Below, in pieces: positions 40,806-51,710 of a stretch of 64,000 bases of DNA. The notes beneath the pieces were generated by a model. It saw only the letters and a program-made list of their open reading frames with translations. It did not search any database and was not told the origin of the DNA. Position numbers and translations under genes: made by a program. This DNA is from Bolinopsis microptera. Lineage: Eukaryota > Ctenophora > Tentaculata > Lobata > Bolinopsidae. The stretch covers positions 2,252,501 to 2,316,500 of the forward strand of contig NC_087073.1 of NCBI RefSeq assembly GCF_026151205.1, in the 5' to 3' direction. Every line of letters begins with the position of its first letter. Within the stretch, counting starts at the first letter, position 1.

Positions 40806-42474
40806 CAGGGTGGCCCAAAAGTAACTACCCACACGCAACGCTTTAAAAACTCACGTAAATTGTGTCAGAATTCCACAAAAATTTCAGAGCATTATATAAC
40901 TTAAAATTTCATTGATTACAGAGGGCGTGGCACGTCACTCCCTTTTTCTCACTATTGTCGCCATAAAGTGAGAACCCTTCGAGCTAGGAACTCCAAAGTT
41001 TATAGACACATTTGGTTTGATAATTCAAGTGATTTCCCAAAATTTCAAGTTGATTGATCATAATTAAGCAGAGTTATGATCATTTTAAGATATGGTGGAT
41101 ACTTGATCCCGACACTTAATCAGTGATCTCCTCACTCAATCAACCATCTGATTGGTTCGAGACTGCTTATAGGGCAGTAACGGAAGCGATATAACGCGAA
41201 TATCTTTGAGTTTAAGGAAAGTCACTATCTCTCTCTCTCTCTCTCTCTCTCTGTTCTGGTCAACGGTTTCTGGCCTCTTACTTAATGAAGGGGGCCTTCT
41301 CGCCGTGCCCACAGAATGCAACTCCAGCTAGCTGCATTCCAGGACTCCCAAAGTATATACGAAATCATAAAATAATAAATATCAATGCAACAGACCTCTG
41401 GAGTCTTGAAGCTGTCACTACCTGTCTCAGAGCAAACCCACTTCGGTTGTGGTACTTCGGTGGGCAGACAAGGGACTTCCGAGCAAGGTCATCTCCTGGA
41501 ATTGGTGCTATTATTAGTTTACCTGGGCGTGGTTATTTCCTGATGTTGTTTTCCTGAAATTGTGTTATTTCCTGGTGTTAAATCCTAGTAGTTTACCCAA
41601 ACAGATCTTCCTTGTCTAGTCTTTTTGACTGGTCCACAAACTTTATGATGTGGTTGAGTTTGCTGTTGATAATTTCCTCCATTGTGAGTAGAGGTTTACC
41701 AAATATTCTCATTCTGATAGTCATCAGCTGTACACATTCACAGAGGAAATGTTGTGATGTTTCTGCTTCCCCTGGGCAGTGTTCGCAGTCTTGCATCTCA
41801 AAGTTGACGTTGTTAGCCACAGTCTGAAAGTAAGCTAGTGGGCTGTGCCCTGAAAGTAGCCATGTTAGCCATCTGAGGTGAGTTCCTGTGATATTAATAT
41901 TCCTGTATTTGTATTTGTTAAGGAATAGTCCAAGAGGGATTTTCCCTTTATCACTGAGGTCGACCTGTTGGTATGTGTTGAGGTGAAAGTCACTATCAGT
42001 ATTCACTCAAAGTGATCAGATCGTCATCCCCCAACATGTTTGGTACTGCCTAATGAGGCTCATTTTTGCACGTTAGCGAATAACTCCCGATGAGATCACT
42101 GATTGGTTGACGAAATCACTGATTAGTGATTAAGTGCCGAGATCACGTATCTGCAAGATCTTAAAAGGGTCATAACTTGCCTAAATTGTGTTCAATCAAC
42201 TTGAAATTTTGGGAAATCATTTGAATTATCTAACCAAATGTGTTTAGAAACTTTGGAGTTCCTAGCTTAAAGCGTTCTCACTTTATGTCGACAATAGTGA
42301 AAAAGAGGGAGTGGCGTGCCACACCCTCTGTAATCAATAAAATTTTGCGAAACTTTCAGAAATTCTAATTTTGACCTGGATATCTATATTCTCTGAAATT
42401 TTTGTGAAATTCAAAGACGAATTATGTGAGTTGTTAAAGGGTTGCGTGTGGGTAGTTGCTTTTGGGCCACCCTG
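40806..42474. mobile_element. Long-TIR foldback DNA element with TA target duplication
   Basis: Left end TA|CAGGGTGGCCCAAAAGTAAC and right end GTTGCTTTTGGGCCACCCTG|TA. The inverted ends extend about 360 bp (shared blocks include CTATTGTCG-CATAAAGTGAGAA and TTCCCAAAATTTCAAGTTGA) at roughly 80% identity. A TA duplication and CAGGGTG ends suggest the Tc1/mariner superfamily. No transposase is present. The centre is a LINE 3' fragment. Length 1,669 bp. Confidence 0.8.
41225..42006 (-). pseudogene. LINE C-terminal fragment and 3' tail inside the foldback element
   Basis: The minus-strand frame 42,006-41,593 reads HLRWLTWLLSGHSPLAYF and CEHCPGEAETSQHFLCEC, the C-x2-C...H-x3-C zinc-like segment at the end of RNase H-bearing non-LTR retrotransposons. 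Downstream lie TTTGGGAGTCCTGGAATGCA, CATTCTGTGGGCACGGCGAG and an (AG)n tail ending at 41,230. Truncated at its 5' side. Confidence 0.65.
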
Positions 42475-42585
42475 TACTTATACCCATAAATAATTAATGC
42501 AAACGTTGGTGGGGAAATATTTATTATATATTTATTTACATAGTGCGATGATATTTTGTAGATAAATGTGATGATGTAATAAATT

Positions 42586-42765
42586 TTACTTTACTTTACT
42601 TTGGGAGTCCTGGCATGTAGCTAGCAGGAGTTGCATTCTGTGGGCACGGCGAGAATGCTTCCCACTTACCTTAGGAGGCCAAAAACCGTTGACTGTAACC
42701 GAGAGAGAGAGAGAGAGAGAGACTTTACTTTACTTTACTTTACTCTACTTTACTTTATTCATAAT
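42586..42765 (+). repeat. Second LINE/SINE 3' tail, TTTAC repeats
   Basis: TTTGGGAGTCCTGGCATGTA ... CATTCTGTGGGCACGGCGAG ... (GA)n GACTTTACTTTACTTTAC: the same 3' tail as at 41,230-41,350 but on the plus strand and ending in (TTTAC)n. It is itself preceded by TTTACTTTACTTTAC, suggesting insertion into another copy's tail. Confidence 0.65.
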
Positions 42766-42819
42766 TCAATAGATGTTTCAGTACACTTCAATACTATTTT
42801 GAAATATTTGGTGATATAA

Positions 42820-42860
42820 TACAGGGTGACCATCGAAAACTTCCGCTAGGGATAACATTT
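42820..42860. repeat. Possible transposon end TA|CAGGGTGACCATCG
   Basis: TACAGGGTGACCATCGAAAA resembles a second Tc1/mariner-type terminus. The matching inverted end was not found downstream. Confidence 0.3.
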
Positions 42861-42889
42861 CTCCATGAGATAAAAATTAATAAAATTAT

Positions 42890-43436
42890 TCAAACAATAT
42901 ATACTTGGCCTTGTGGCTCCAAGTTAAGATCTAGACTGTTTATATCAACAATGTTTTTTCTCGCACCTCTGTCTCCACGGAGAGAAATCACTGTTGTTCT
43001 TAGGATTTCAAAGCGAAGGCGCTTTCTAATGTATCCTACAGCATCCGAGTACCTCTGGCCAGTGCGGTACTCCATCTTACTGGCCAGCTTCTTAACCAGT
43101 CTTTCAGCTTCACCACCCATTCCACCAGAAGTCGAGAAAACTAAAGGTGTGAAGCTTCCTTTCTCCACTTCAAGAAACCCTTGCGTTGTAACATCGCTTT
43201 TTCTCATTTTCATGGGACTGGTACATCGCTGGGATCGATTTGCTTGCATTGGAGGGGGCTGGGGCATGAAATACCCTTACATCAAAAAATGCCCTCTCTG
43301 AAGCATTCCAAATCGATCTTGCAGAAATGTCCAGCCTAACTTGGTCTCCTAGGACTGTTCCCTTTGGTAGCTCTAGACCATCAACTGGAAGAAGAACCGG
43401 CTCAGTCTGCACATCCTTGCATTTCACAGTTCTCAT
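42890..43436 (-). pseudogene. Retroelement C-terminal relic (non-LTR type)
   Basis: Minus strand: RLDISARSIWNASERAFFDV, RVFHAPAPSN, then after a frame change near 43,200-43,260 GSFTPLVFSTSGGMGGEAER and GYIRKRLRFEILRTTVISLR. The order (DIRA--W---Q-AFFDVRVF, FTPLVFS--GGMG-EA, I---L-F-LLR--I---RG) matches the conserved C-terminal region of a class of invertebrate reverse-transcriptase ORFs that I recognise from cnidarian and sponge genomes. The 5' part including the catalytic core is missing. Confidence 0.65.
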
Positions 43437-43479
43437 TAGTTCTGCAAAGGTGTCTCTCAGCGAGTTGTGTCGCAGTGAT

Positions 43480-44200
43480 AAAAATTGACATTTTCAAATT
43501 TTCCTTCCATTAAAGTTTTCTCCGGATATTCAGGTCCTAGCACCTCGATCGTAACTTTTGTCACTTCCAGTGACCTCATTGATTGATTAAGGGTCAAAAA
43601 TGGTCAATATTGTGAAATTTCTGTCAAAGAAACGGCAGAAGAGATTTTGTTAAAAAAACATTTCTTTTTAATTTCTGATAGTTTTCCAGTTATCATCTTT
43701 CTTAATCTAGCTTTCAGTACCTAAATCGTGTCTCATGCCATCCACAGTTAACTCACAAACTGGTCGTTGAAAAAATTCAGTCAAAAACGCGAAATTTGGG
43801 TCACAGAAAGTTAATATTTGAAATTGTCCCACCCATTCGACATTTTCGAAGTTACCTTTCATCAAAGTTTTCTCCGGATATACAGCTTTCGATACTTAAT
43901 TGATGGCGACTTGTTTCACTCTCACAGACCTGACTGATTGGTCAAAGGTCAAAAATTTATAAATCAAAACTGCGAAATTTCGGTCAAAGAAACGACAAAA
44001 TTTTTTTTGTTAAAGAACCTTCAAAAAATGTTTTATTAATTTCTGATGGTTTAATTCCAATAATAACACAGTTATCTTTCATAATTAAACTAATTTCAGT
44101 ACATCAATCGTGTTTCGTGCCATCCACAGTGAACTTATAAACTGGTCATATCAGAAAAATTCAGTCATAACCCATAACGGTGAAATTTAGGTCCACCGCT
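43480..44200. repeat. Degenerate tandem repeat, ~355-bp period, two copies
   Basis: GTTTTCTCCGGATA recurs at about 43,518 and 43,871. Both copies continue through a GACCT-ATTGATTG-TYAA-GGTCAAAAAT block and GTGCCATCCACAGT. Non-coding. Confidence 0.8.
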
Positions 44201-44329
44201 CATAAAACAGCGTTTTTCGCAAATATTTGCCCATACTAGCTTATACTTGCTTATAAACTAGCTTGCTAGTTTATTAATGCTGATTAGATCCTCTATAATA
44301 ATTACGTATATCCAAGAAGCTCGAAAAGA

Positions 44330-45690
44330 GCACCGTACTTGTAGCGCGATGCGTTACTGTGCCCTGCCGCGCACTCAATGAGGCTTCTCTGGCTAGATCG
44401 GCGAGATGCGCTACTGTGCCGCGCCGAGCTGCCATGAATTGACATCGTCAATTAAGCACCGTACATTATGTGTTGTGTATGCGCGATGCACTACTGGCCG
44501 CGCCGCACATCCAATTTAGTATAGGAATCTTATAGGTTGTACTGGACTTAACAAGTTTATTTTAGGATGCAATGTCTACTTATATTTATTATGATATCAT
44601 TATTCATTGTAATGGCAATAAAATTTAAATTTTGTTTTCCTTAAAGCATAAACAGCTCAAATATCGTTTTACAAACCTGTCACATGCGCGCGCTCGACAA
44701 AAATGGTTAATTGCTCATAACTCGTTAAAAATTATTTTTCCCACAGCTTATTCATTTACTGGGCGTTACTGGGCCACGCTCAGCCTGTCATTCCGCCTAA
44801 CATAATATATAGCCTGGGGTCCCCAGGTAAACTGGGCAGCGCTCGCGCTCAGCAGTACGTCAGCCTGTCATTCCGCCGAATCTCTATTCGGGCTGAGTGA
44901 ATTACGCGACCTCAATCGCCCTGATATGAAAAAAGTGCGAATGCTCATTGGATGTTAAAGCGCACGTGTTTAGATTACTCACAGGGGGGCTGAAACCAGG
45001 TTTTTGATCAAATGCTGCCATTTGTAGTCAAATGTCGCCAACAGTTGCTCTCGTCCAATGAAATCGCTGCAGTTTGCAAGTCAGTATGCATAATTGAATT
45101 ACATATATTCATATGCGGAGCTTGGCTTACATGATGAAGCGATTTCATTGGACGAGAGCAACTTTTGGCGACGTTTGACTACACATGGCAGCGTTTGATC
45201 GAAAACCTGGTTTCAGGTCCCCAGCTGTGTACTGGGCCGCGCTCAGCCTGTCATTCCGCGCCTAATCCCTATGTTTATGAACATGATAGCTTGATTCACG
45301 ATGTCAATCCTTCGCAGTTCGGTGAGGCACAGTGGTGCATCTCGCCGATCTACCGAAAATGCACTACTGGGTCGCACCGCGCATCAAATAATTCTTCTCG
45401 CCGGTAGATCGGCGAGATGCACCACTGTGCCTCACCGAGCTGCAAAGGATTGACATCGTGAATCAAGTTTGAAACCCAAAGTAAGAAATCGGGATCAAAT
45501 ATGATTGATACGTAACGCGCGCGTATAACATCAAACATGTGCTCATCCAATGCGAAACTAAAAGTGGTGAAAATGGAAGAATCGACTGTAGAGTGATTTA
45601 GCTTACCTGGGGACCGCAGGCTATTATGTTCATAGAGATTCGGCGGAATGACAGGCTGAGCGCGGCCCAGTAAGATTTAGCGCGACCGCT
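44330..45690. repeat. Nested palindromic repeat complex
   Basis: Three nested inverted pairs: (a) 44,815-44,890 GGGTCCCCAGGTAA...GTCATTCCGCCGAATCTCTAT with 45,605-45,670; (b) 44,993-45,072 AAACCAGGTTT...GCTCTCGTCCAATGAAATCGC with 45,140-45,222; (c) 45,290-45,360 TGATTCACGATGTCAATCCT with 45,405-45,475. A related block, GATCGGCGAGATGCGCTACT, is at 44,395-44,460. Looks like foldback or MITE elements inserted within each other. No transposase. Confidence 0.75.
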
Positions 45691-45694
45691 TGAG

Positions 45695-47640
45695 GGTTGG
45701 AAGCTGTCAGTCATTAAAGGGTGCTACTCGTAAAAATTATGTTCGTCGGACGAGTCCACTCCGGCGCGCGTCCCAACATTTTATTGTCAAATTGTAATAG
45801 CTTACCGACACACCCTGTGTACAGTAAAGAAAGATGTTTAAAAACAAAACAAAAACAATTTAAACAAGATTATGCGGCCGCTTTTCTTTTGTGGATGGGC
45901 CGCTCATTCCCGAACCGTGATGGCGTATTTATTCATTATTCCAAACAACTGGGGGACGGCCCAGTCTTTACTGTTTATATAAACATGCAAATATGGCGAA
46001 CGTGACATTGCGACTGCGCGCGCGCCCAGTTAATAAATTCTATATTGAATTTTGAAAATGTGTAAACTTCTATGTAAAAACCATATGTTTATTGTTTCTG
46101 CAATGAACGGATCTGTGCAACATAGTAATACTAACACAAATACTAATAATCTGCGATCAATTAGAGCCTAGTGGGATACGTACATGATGAAATTAATAAT
46201 GTTACTGGTAGGTTCGCGCCGCGCGTCAACAAATATCTAATTCAGATTATCACGCAAATAACTTTGCGCAGGTAGTTCCACGTGGGCGATAAACAGTGCT
46301 CGCAGGCACGTACGCCGCACTCAACGCAACGCACGCTCGTAGCAAAGCTACCATATTACAAAAAAAAACCTCGATCGATTACACCTTGGCTTGAACCTCT
46401 TTGTGCCTTCGGCACGAGTCATGGATCGGGAAAAAATATGTTCTATAGCGATCTATTTATAAATATAAAACCAATCCCATTATTAATTCATGATCATTCG
46501 TTTCCGTTTACTCCAAAATGTCAGATTTATCAACTTTCACTATAATCAGAGAAAGAAACTGCGAAGCTGAAGAACAAAAAACGTTGTATCCGTTGTGACC
46601 CCCCTGTCGTTCACTATCGTCCTGACGATACAGGGGGAGCCGATAACGCACTGTGCGCGGCGGTTATACAACGTATTAACACAAAAACGTACTTCACCAA
46701 GGATTTCGGTGGCAGTATTCTGCACCTAAGATCGTCGCGATTCTGTCTATCCTAGATTGTACATAAGCGTGCATGGAAGGTCCTCGCCCCCCGTGCGCAT
46801 AGGAGCGGAGTTATACCCTACCTTGAGTTGAACGTACTAAGGATCGGATCAAGGGTTCAGGAGGCTTGAGATGTAGATTGTGGACACGATATCAACTAAT
46901 CCAGCGTCGCGTCTGCCCCCGCCACCGCTCCAGAGTCCTGTTCGTTTTCACAAAACCCATGTAGTTGCGTAGAGCTCTGTTTTGTACGGCGCCGCCGTAC
47001 AGTCGGTCGTACGCTCTAGAGGTCACGGTCCGCGGTGCTCACAATGGGAGGAGGAGAGACGTAGGATATCATTTCTTACTTTCTTGTACTTATTATGTTA
47101 GTTAGGGACATTTAGCTGCGCAGCTTCTGGTATCAGAAAAAACTGAAATTGTTTCTGAGACCGAAATTTATGGCTGGAAAGATGAAAAGATCACCGGCCT
47201 TTTCACTGCACCCTTGTGTGTTATATCAAGAAATTCATATGTGGCCCTCTGCACTCTGAAAGTCGCACAGACTTCGAATAGCTCCAAAATCATTGCATAT
47301 TAATATGTCCATACTATTTTGTTATAAATGACTAGAATTGCAATTTATGGTTTTCCAAGTTTATTTCCGAAAGAGAAGTGAAAATTCCTGAATATAGTTG
47401 TCCTTAATAAAAGTTCCCTTAATAATATTGATCAATATTATGAAACAAATCTACATGAGTCATGTAGTCTGGAACATGACATAATAAAATTAACTACAAT
47501 AACTCTGAATACTGTCAGATAACTAAAACTATATGTGGTTATTTATTGGAAATAATTGATAATACCAATTATAAAGCATTAAATTAAAAATATAGAGCAA
47601 AATATGAAAAATAAACATCAGTCGATTATAATCTGTGTTG
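45695..47640. other. Repetitive or intergenic DNA, no gene seen
   Basis: GC-richer patches with GCGCGC, and a hairpin CCCCCTGTCGT...ACGATACAGGGGG at 46,599-46,638. No ORF has family resemblance. Includes the likely 3' UTR of the aminopeptidase gene next to 47,646. Confidence 0.4.
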
Positions 47641-47645
47641 AGAAA

Positions 47646-47828
47646 TCAGTATAGTACTGTCACAAAACATCGCCTAATTCTAATTAGCGATGTTTTGACT
47701 GACTCCTGAACAGCAGATTTGTGTTTCTCAAGCCAACCAATGTTTCCCTTGATACTCTGAAGAGCTGATTCGTAAGCTGCTCTGCCAGGTCCCAGACTTT
47801 CCAGTTGACCGGAGAAGAACTCTGTTAT
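47646..47828 (-). CDS. M1 aminopeptidase last exon
   Basis: ITEFFSGQLESLGPGRAAYE, then ALQSIKGNIGWLEKHK, the family's final A-E-----NI-W---- helix. The last residues and stop region include a near-perfect hairpin (47,664-47,696). Confidence 0.85.
   Translation of the reverse strand: MTEFFSGQLESLGPGRAAYESALQSIKGNIGWLEKHKSAVQESVKTSLIRIRRCFVTVLY
47664..47696. repeat. Hairpin over the aminopeptidase C-terminus
   Basis: AAAACATCGCCTAATT and AATTAGCGATGTTTT pair with one bulged base, about 15 bp of stem and a 2-base loop, 16 bases from the stop codon. It could be a termination or 3'-end structure, or a small foldback insertion that altered the C-terminal residues. Confidence 0.7.
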
Positions 47829-48068
47829 CTGAAATATAACCTCAGTTAGATTAACACTATCACACTTAGTTCTCCTGATTTATAAATAGCTTCTAATATT
47901 TGACCGGCCTCATGGGACTATGGCTTGCTGAAATAGTAACATCAACTAATCGAAAACTGTACTGAGGAATCGTAAATTATTACCAAAAATGAAAAAACTT
48001 TCCTCCGATTGTGGAGATTTAAAACAAATAACACTGGCAGGGAAGCCCTCCAGGTGGGAAAAACTAAC

Positions 48069-48143
48069 CTCGTATGTTTGTTGGTCAGCGGAAATCAGAA
48101 CAGAACTCAGCGATGGTAAAGCATTCAACAGCAAATAGGGCAT
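48069..48143 (-). CDS. M1 aminopeptidase exon
   Basis: 25 codons, MPYLLLNALPSLSSVLISAD then QQTYE, fitting the L-------F-T--E helix. Phase 0. Confidence 0.7.
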
Positions 48144-48242
48144 CTGTGAATCTGAAAACAGGCAGTCAACGGTTATTGTTTTACCGTTTTTAAATTTCTC
48201 AATGGATGATATTTTGTCGAGACCACGAATAATTGAGATCAA

Positions 48243-48364
48243 TTATTCGAGGTCTCGAAAAAAATCATTCATTATTCTGAATTTAAAAATAAAATTAAAG
48301 GAGGACAAAGAATATAAGCAGAAACAGAGGAAGCCAGAACCTTTAATTAAAAACATTAAAAAAC
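48243..48364. other. Intron between aminopeptidase exons
   Basis: A palindrome GAGACC...GGTCTC flanks AATTGAGATCAATTATT near 48,222-48,258. Otherwise plain. Confidence 0.4.
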
Positions 48365-48515
48365 ATACTCTTCGGTGAATTCCCGTTGCCAGTTTAGCAC
48401 CAAAAAATCCCAAGAAACCTCTCGTCCAAGCTTAGTTTGAGCGATACTCCGGCCCAGTATTGTAGAGGGAGTCACTTCGACGCATAAGATAGGATCCAGG
48501 CAAAACTCAGAGAAA
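48365..48515 (-). CDS. M1 aminopeptidase exon: C-terminal helical domain
   Basis: LDPILCVEVTPSTILGRSIA, then SWDFLVLNWQREFTEEY, matching I--QD-------ia----G---W-F---NW. Donor TAT|GTTTTTT is unusual but is the only one that keeps phase with the next exon. Confidence 0.75.
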
Positions 48516-48565
48516 CTGAAGTGTAAATAAGAGCTGAGTAGTTGGGAAGTAAAAGTGGTCAGCGT

Positions 48566-48666
48566 ACCTAGTGGTACACTGTGGTACACTGTGGTACACT
48601 GTGGTACACTGTGGTACACTGTGGTACTAGTGGTACACTGTGGTACCTAGTGGTACACTGTGGTAC
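48566..48666. repeat. 10-bp tandem repeat GTGGTACACT
   Basis: About ten copies with minor variants (GTGGTACTA, GTGGTACCTA) in an aminopeptidase intron. Confidence 0.9.
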
Positions 48667-48777
48667 TATGAGATATTCATATAAGGAAAATTTTGATAAT
48701 TTTAAAAGCAGAGACCAACAACCTGAATTAATATTCGGATACGTAATCTTGATAATAAATACTTTGTAGAAACTTAC

Positions 48778-49055
48778 TTTTTGAGCGTATCCTTGTCCTG
48801 AATCAGACCTAAAGCTTGATAAATTGTTTGTTGTTCACTGGCTGAGTCAGAATTCTGGAATTTTTTCCACAAGAAGTTCCAGTTATCTATAACATCTCGT
48901 AATTTACCAGACATAACCGTGTTCAGCATAGTGATCTTAAACTCGGATTTAGGCTCAATGCCGTTTTTATAGGCATCGAATTTAGCTTTTGCAACATTGA
49001 CACACTCCTCGACTTCGTAAGGCATGCTAACTGGACAGCAAACAATACTTTCAGC
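48778..49055 (-). CDS. M1 aminopeptidase exon: C-terminal helical domain
   Basis: VEECVNVAKAKFDAYKNG, then WNFLWKKFQNSDSASEQQTI and YQALGLIQD, matching the C---A---F--W------I-P---- and W--------S--E---L---L helical repeats. The acceptor CAG|GCTGAAAG is chosen by phase. Confidence 0.8.
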
Positions 49056-50117
49056 CTGGTCAATAAATAATGTTTCAGATAATTTGAAAAGCTTCCAATA
49101 TTTTCCATGGTGGGTAGTCGGCGACACGTGGGGGGTCGGCGGCGCGCAGATGAAACACAGGTGCAATATAAATATGTAATTAATAATGTTCAATTTAAGC
49201 ATATTTGGTGTCTTGAGTTCAATTTGTATGCGTATCGTTTACTTTTTGCTTTCTATGTCTGAGGTTCGTCAAAATAAGGCTTAAATAAAAATGATAGGTA
49301 AGGTTTAAACACTCAAACATGTCTTGAAACCGTGTTGCAGCATCATAGGTAAGTCTTTTTCAGCTGTGGCGTTAGTTTGAAGGTAGTCGGCCCCGAATTT
49401 CATCCAAACAGTGTCTTAAAGGTACCCTGGTACTTGCTCTGCAATGCACATATTTGGAATGTTAGATTTACGCCCATGCACACAACCAGGCTTTCTCTCC
49501 GAAGTCAAGAGAAGACTATTGAATTCTGGGTGAAGAACAAAACTGGTCGGATGCGATAATTTCCCCCCATCCCCAACATTCCCCCACCCAAACTTCAAAA
49601 TCAAAAATAACAAATAACAAAAAATCACCCAACACTCTCCTCGCAGAGTAAACCCCTCATATGACATGTCGTGTCTGCTAATTATTCCTACTATCTGCCC
49701 CTGTACCTCTACCTCACACCTATTTTAACTCCACTTCTGACATTACTCACACCTCCCCACGCCCACCAAATCCAACTCTATACCCTAATCCAAATATGTA
49801 TTAACCCTCTGCCGTAGTGACACTGCTCCTAGCGAGCAGCATGGTCAAGGGCGCGTACGCTCATAATCTCTGTCAATGCAATTATACTATATTATATGCA
49901 TCTTAGTAGTCCCCTGAGAATGGGTGAGTACTGACTAGTATAAACGCAGGAATGTGTCGTACAGTAAGCCCTGAACTTCTGGTATTTTTAGAGCCTGAGT
50001 GGGAGACAAATCAGTAAAATCAGTGTTAAGAATCTAATGCTGAGTTATTAAAGCTGACTGATAATTCGACTGAATAAAAATTAGAAACGTTCGAATAAAA
50101 GTTAAAGAAAAAGAAAC
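49056..50117. other. Aminopeptidase intron; expected exon(s) not found
   Basis: M1 enzymes have about 95 more residues here (the helices after the NYD motif). A short candidate behind CTCCCACTCAG at ~50,000 (ALKIPEVQGLLYDTF) has no good donor and I do not call it. The rest is AT-rich with C-rich patches. Confidence 0.4.
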
Positions 50118-50334
50118 CTTGTAGTTTTCTTCATCACTGATATGTTTCGTGAGCCTCTCGTTAAGATCAAAACTGTAGTTAACGATGTAGTAACCCGCGC
50201 TATTCATGTTCAGCCTGATGAAGCTATCAAGATCGGAGAAATCAAACTCTATAAGGACCGTGTCATGAGGTTTCAGCCACGCGAACTCGATATCGGCTCC
50301 TGTCATGTATTCGATGGGCACATACCATTGGTAC
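50118..50334 (-). CDS. M1 aminopeptidase exon: start of ERAP1-like domain
   Basis: YQWYVPIEYMTGADIEF and LNMNSAGYYIVNYSFDLNER, matching W-VP-----------W and N-N--G-YRVNYD of the family. 217 bp, phase 2 in and 0 out. Confidence 0.88.
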
Positions 50335-50501
50335 CTGCTCACATTCAGTGATGTTATTGTTAAACTAAAAACATTGTATTACTATTAGAAGTCCAAGCGA
50401 CTGGATTTCGTGTAATAACGACACTGTTGTTCGTGGCCGTTTTTATAAAATCCTAAAAATGATTTTTATGAGTCCCTTGTTAAAACAACAGCGGAAATTA
50501 C

Positions 50502-50641
50502 CCGTAAGGAGATTCTTTGTCCCCAGACACATCAGATCCTGAAATAAGGAACCGTCTTTGAGAGATGGCAATATGGTTGTCATCATAACGTCTTACTTCC
50601 AAAACAGGAAAGTTCATTTGCAGAGTCCAAGTATTCATCAC
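50502..50641 (-). CDS. M1 aminopeptidase split exon, 3' half
   Basis: MNTWTLQMNFPVLEVRRYDD ... SQRRFLISG ... SPYG, the junction between the catalytic and C-terminal domains. It begins at the left LTR; 50,637-50,641 is the other ATCAC copy. Confidence 0.88.
50637..50641. repeat. Target-site duplication, left copy (ATCAC)
   Basis: ATCAC immediately before LTR TGTAAG, matched by ATCAC at 60,645-60,649 after CTTACA. Five bases is typical of Gypsy, BEL and Copia integrases. Confidence 0.9.
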
Positions 50642-51708
50642 TGTAAGAACCTCCGATGGTTCAGCATATCGGTGTGTATTCAGCATACCAGTATGTGTTC
50701 AGTTACCTGTGTGTAATGCCTCTTGGATATTAATTCTTTAGATTATCGGAGTTAATTGACTTCAGCCAACGATAGTTGGTGAACCCACGTCAGTGTCAGG
50801 ACCAAGATAAAAGTGACAACCAAGATAGCGTTTTGGAGCAATCACAAAGCTGAAGCGAGCGCAGTCAATCATAACTAATCAAGCTAAGTTAAGATAGCGC
50901 TCTAAGGAACCCCTCACGGTCGTTAAACGGAGTTAGTCAATCGAGAAGTAATCAAGATAACACAATTCTCATTAACGACCTCCTAACGAGGAGGATATAA
51001 ATATACGGCACAATACTTAGTTGGGGCTCTCTCTCTCTCTCCAGTCCTCACCAACCTGGGTTCTCTCCACAACGGACTCTCTTACGACAGGATGGAATAC
51101 TACTCTTGGAGGAGCACTGACGACATATCATCGTGAACAGCGGAGATCATCACATATCTAGAGTCCAACCCATCGGAACTCCTTTCCTGTAACTAACTCC
51201 TTTCCTATACTGAGGTGAGTACTCCTAGGACGGGCTAATAGGTTACGTGTTAAATATTCTATTGAAGACTATTGTATGTTTACTTCTAATTACATTGATG
51301 TCGGAAGTTCTATTCCGGCCCCCTTAAATAGGCGTATGTTACTAGTCTCTAAACGAAGTATGTGACTATTGAGTCACCAGCCAGGAAATATCCTGAGCTA
51401 TAATTGTGATTGAAATTACTAAGTTCCTTCCCGCCACTTGCGGGAATAATGCTCCCGAGTATCCGTGGTTGGGTACCACTATATTAGTGGGACGTTACGA
51501 ACTCGGGACCCTGGTGGACCTGAAGGAGGACATGATGTAGGTAAGTCGAACTCGTTACTCCGGCTAGCCAGGCATAATCATGTTTCAAGAGTTGTAGGAG
51601 CGCTCTTGTGGAGCCTAAAATAAGCACTCCACCCTAGGTTTATCTAAGTACAGTTTGGTCCACCATTGTAGATTACGGTAGTCTTCCACCTGACCGCCGG
51701 GTCTTACA
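50642..51708 (+). repeat. Left LTR, 1,067 bp
   Basis: Compared by eye with the right LTR. The 3-base length difference is fully explained by one missing CT in (CT)n at ~51,030 and one C (CTAAACGAAG versus CTAAACCGAAG). No substitution was noticed. TATAAATA at 50,996-51,003 is a likely core promoter. Confidence 0.95.
50996..51003 (+). promoter_or_regulatory. TATA box in left LTR
   Basis: TATAAATA following GAGGAG; transcription would begin about 30 bp downstream, near the (CT)n tract. The same site in the right LTR is 59,929-59,936. Confidence 0.6.
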
Positions 51709-51710
51709 AA

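Noticed and set aside
46599-46638. CCCCCTGTCGT…ACGATACAGGGGG hairpin as a structured RNA or terminator
   Set aside because: No neighbouring gene or known RNA family; kept only as a palindrome in the repeat-rich interval.
49801-49865. Minus-strand TMLLARSSVTTAEG as the LARAG helix of M1 peptidases
   Set aside because: Too short, no flanking splice sites in phase, followed at once by a stop.
49940-50007. Possible extra aminopeptidase exon reading ALKIPEVQGLLYDTF
   Set aside because: Good acceptor, but no usable donor before the stop and only faint similarity.
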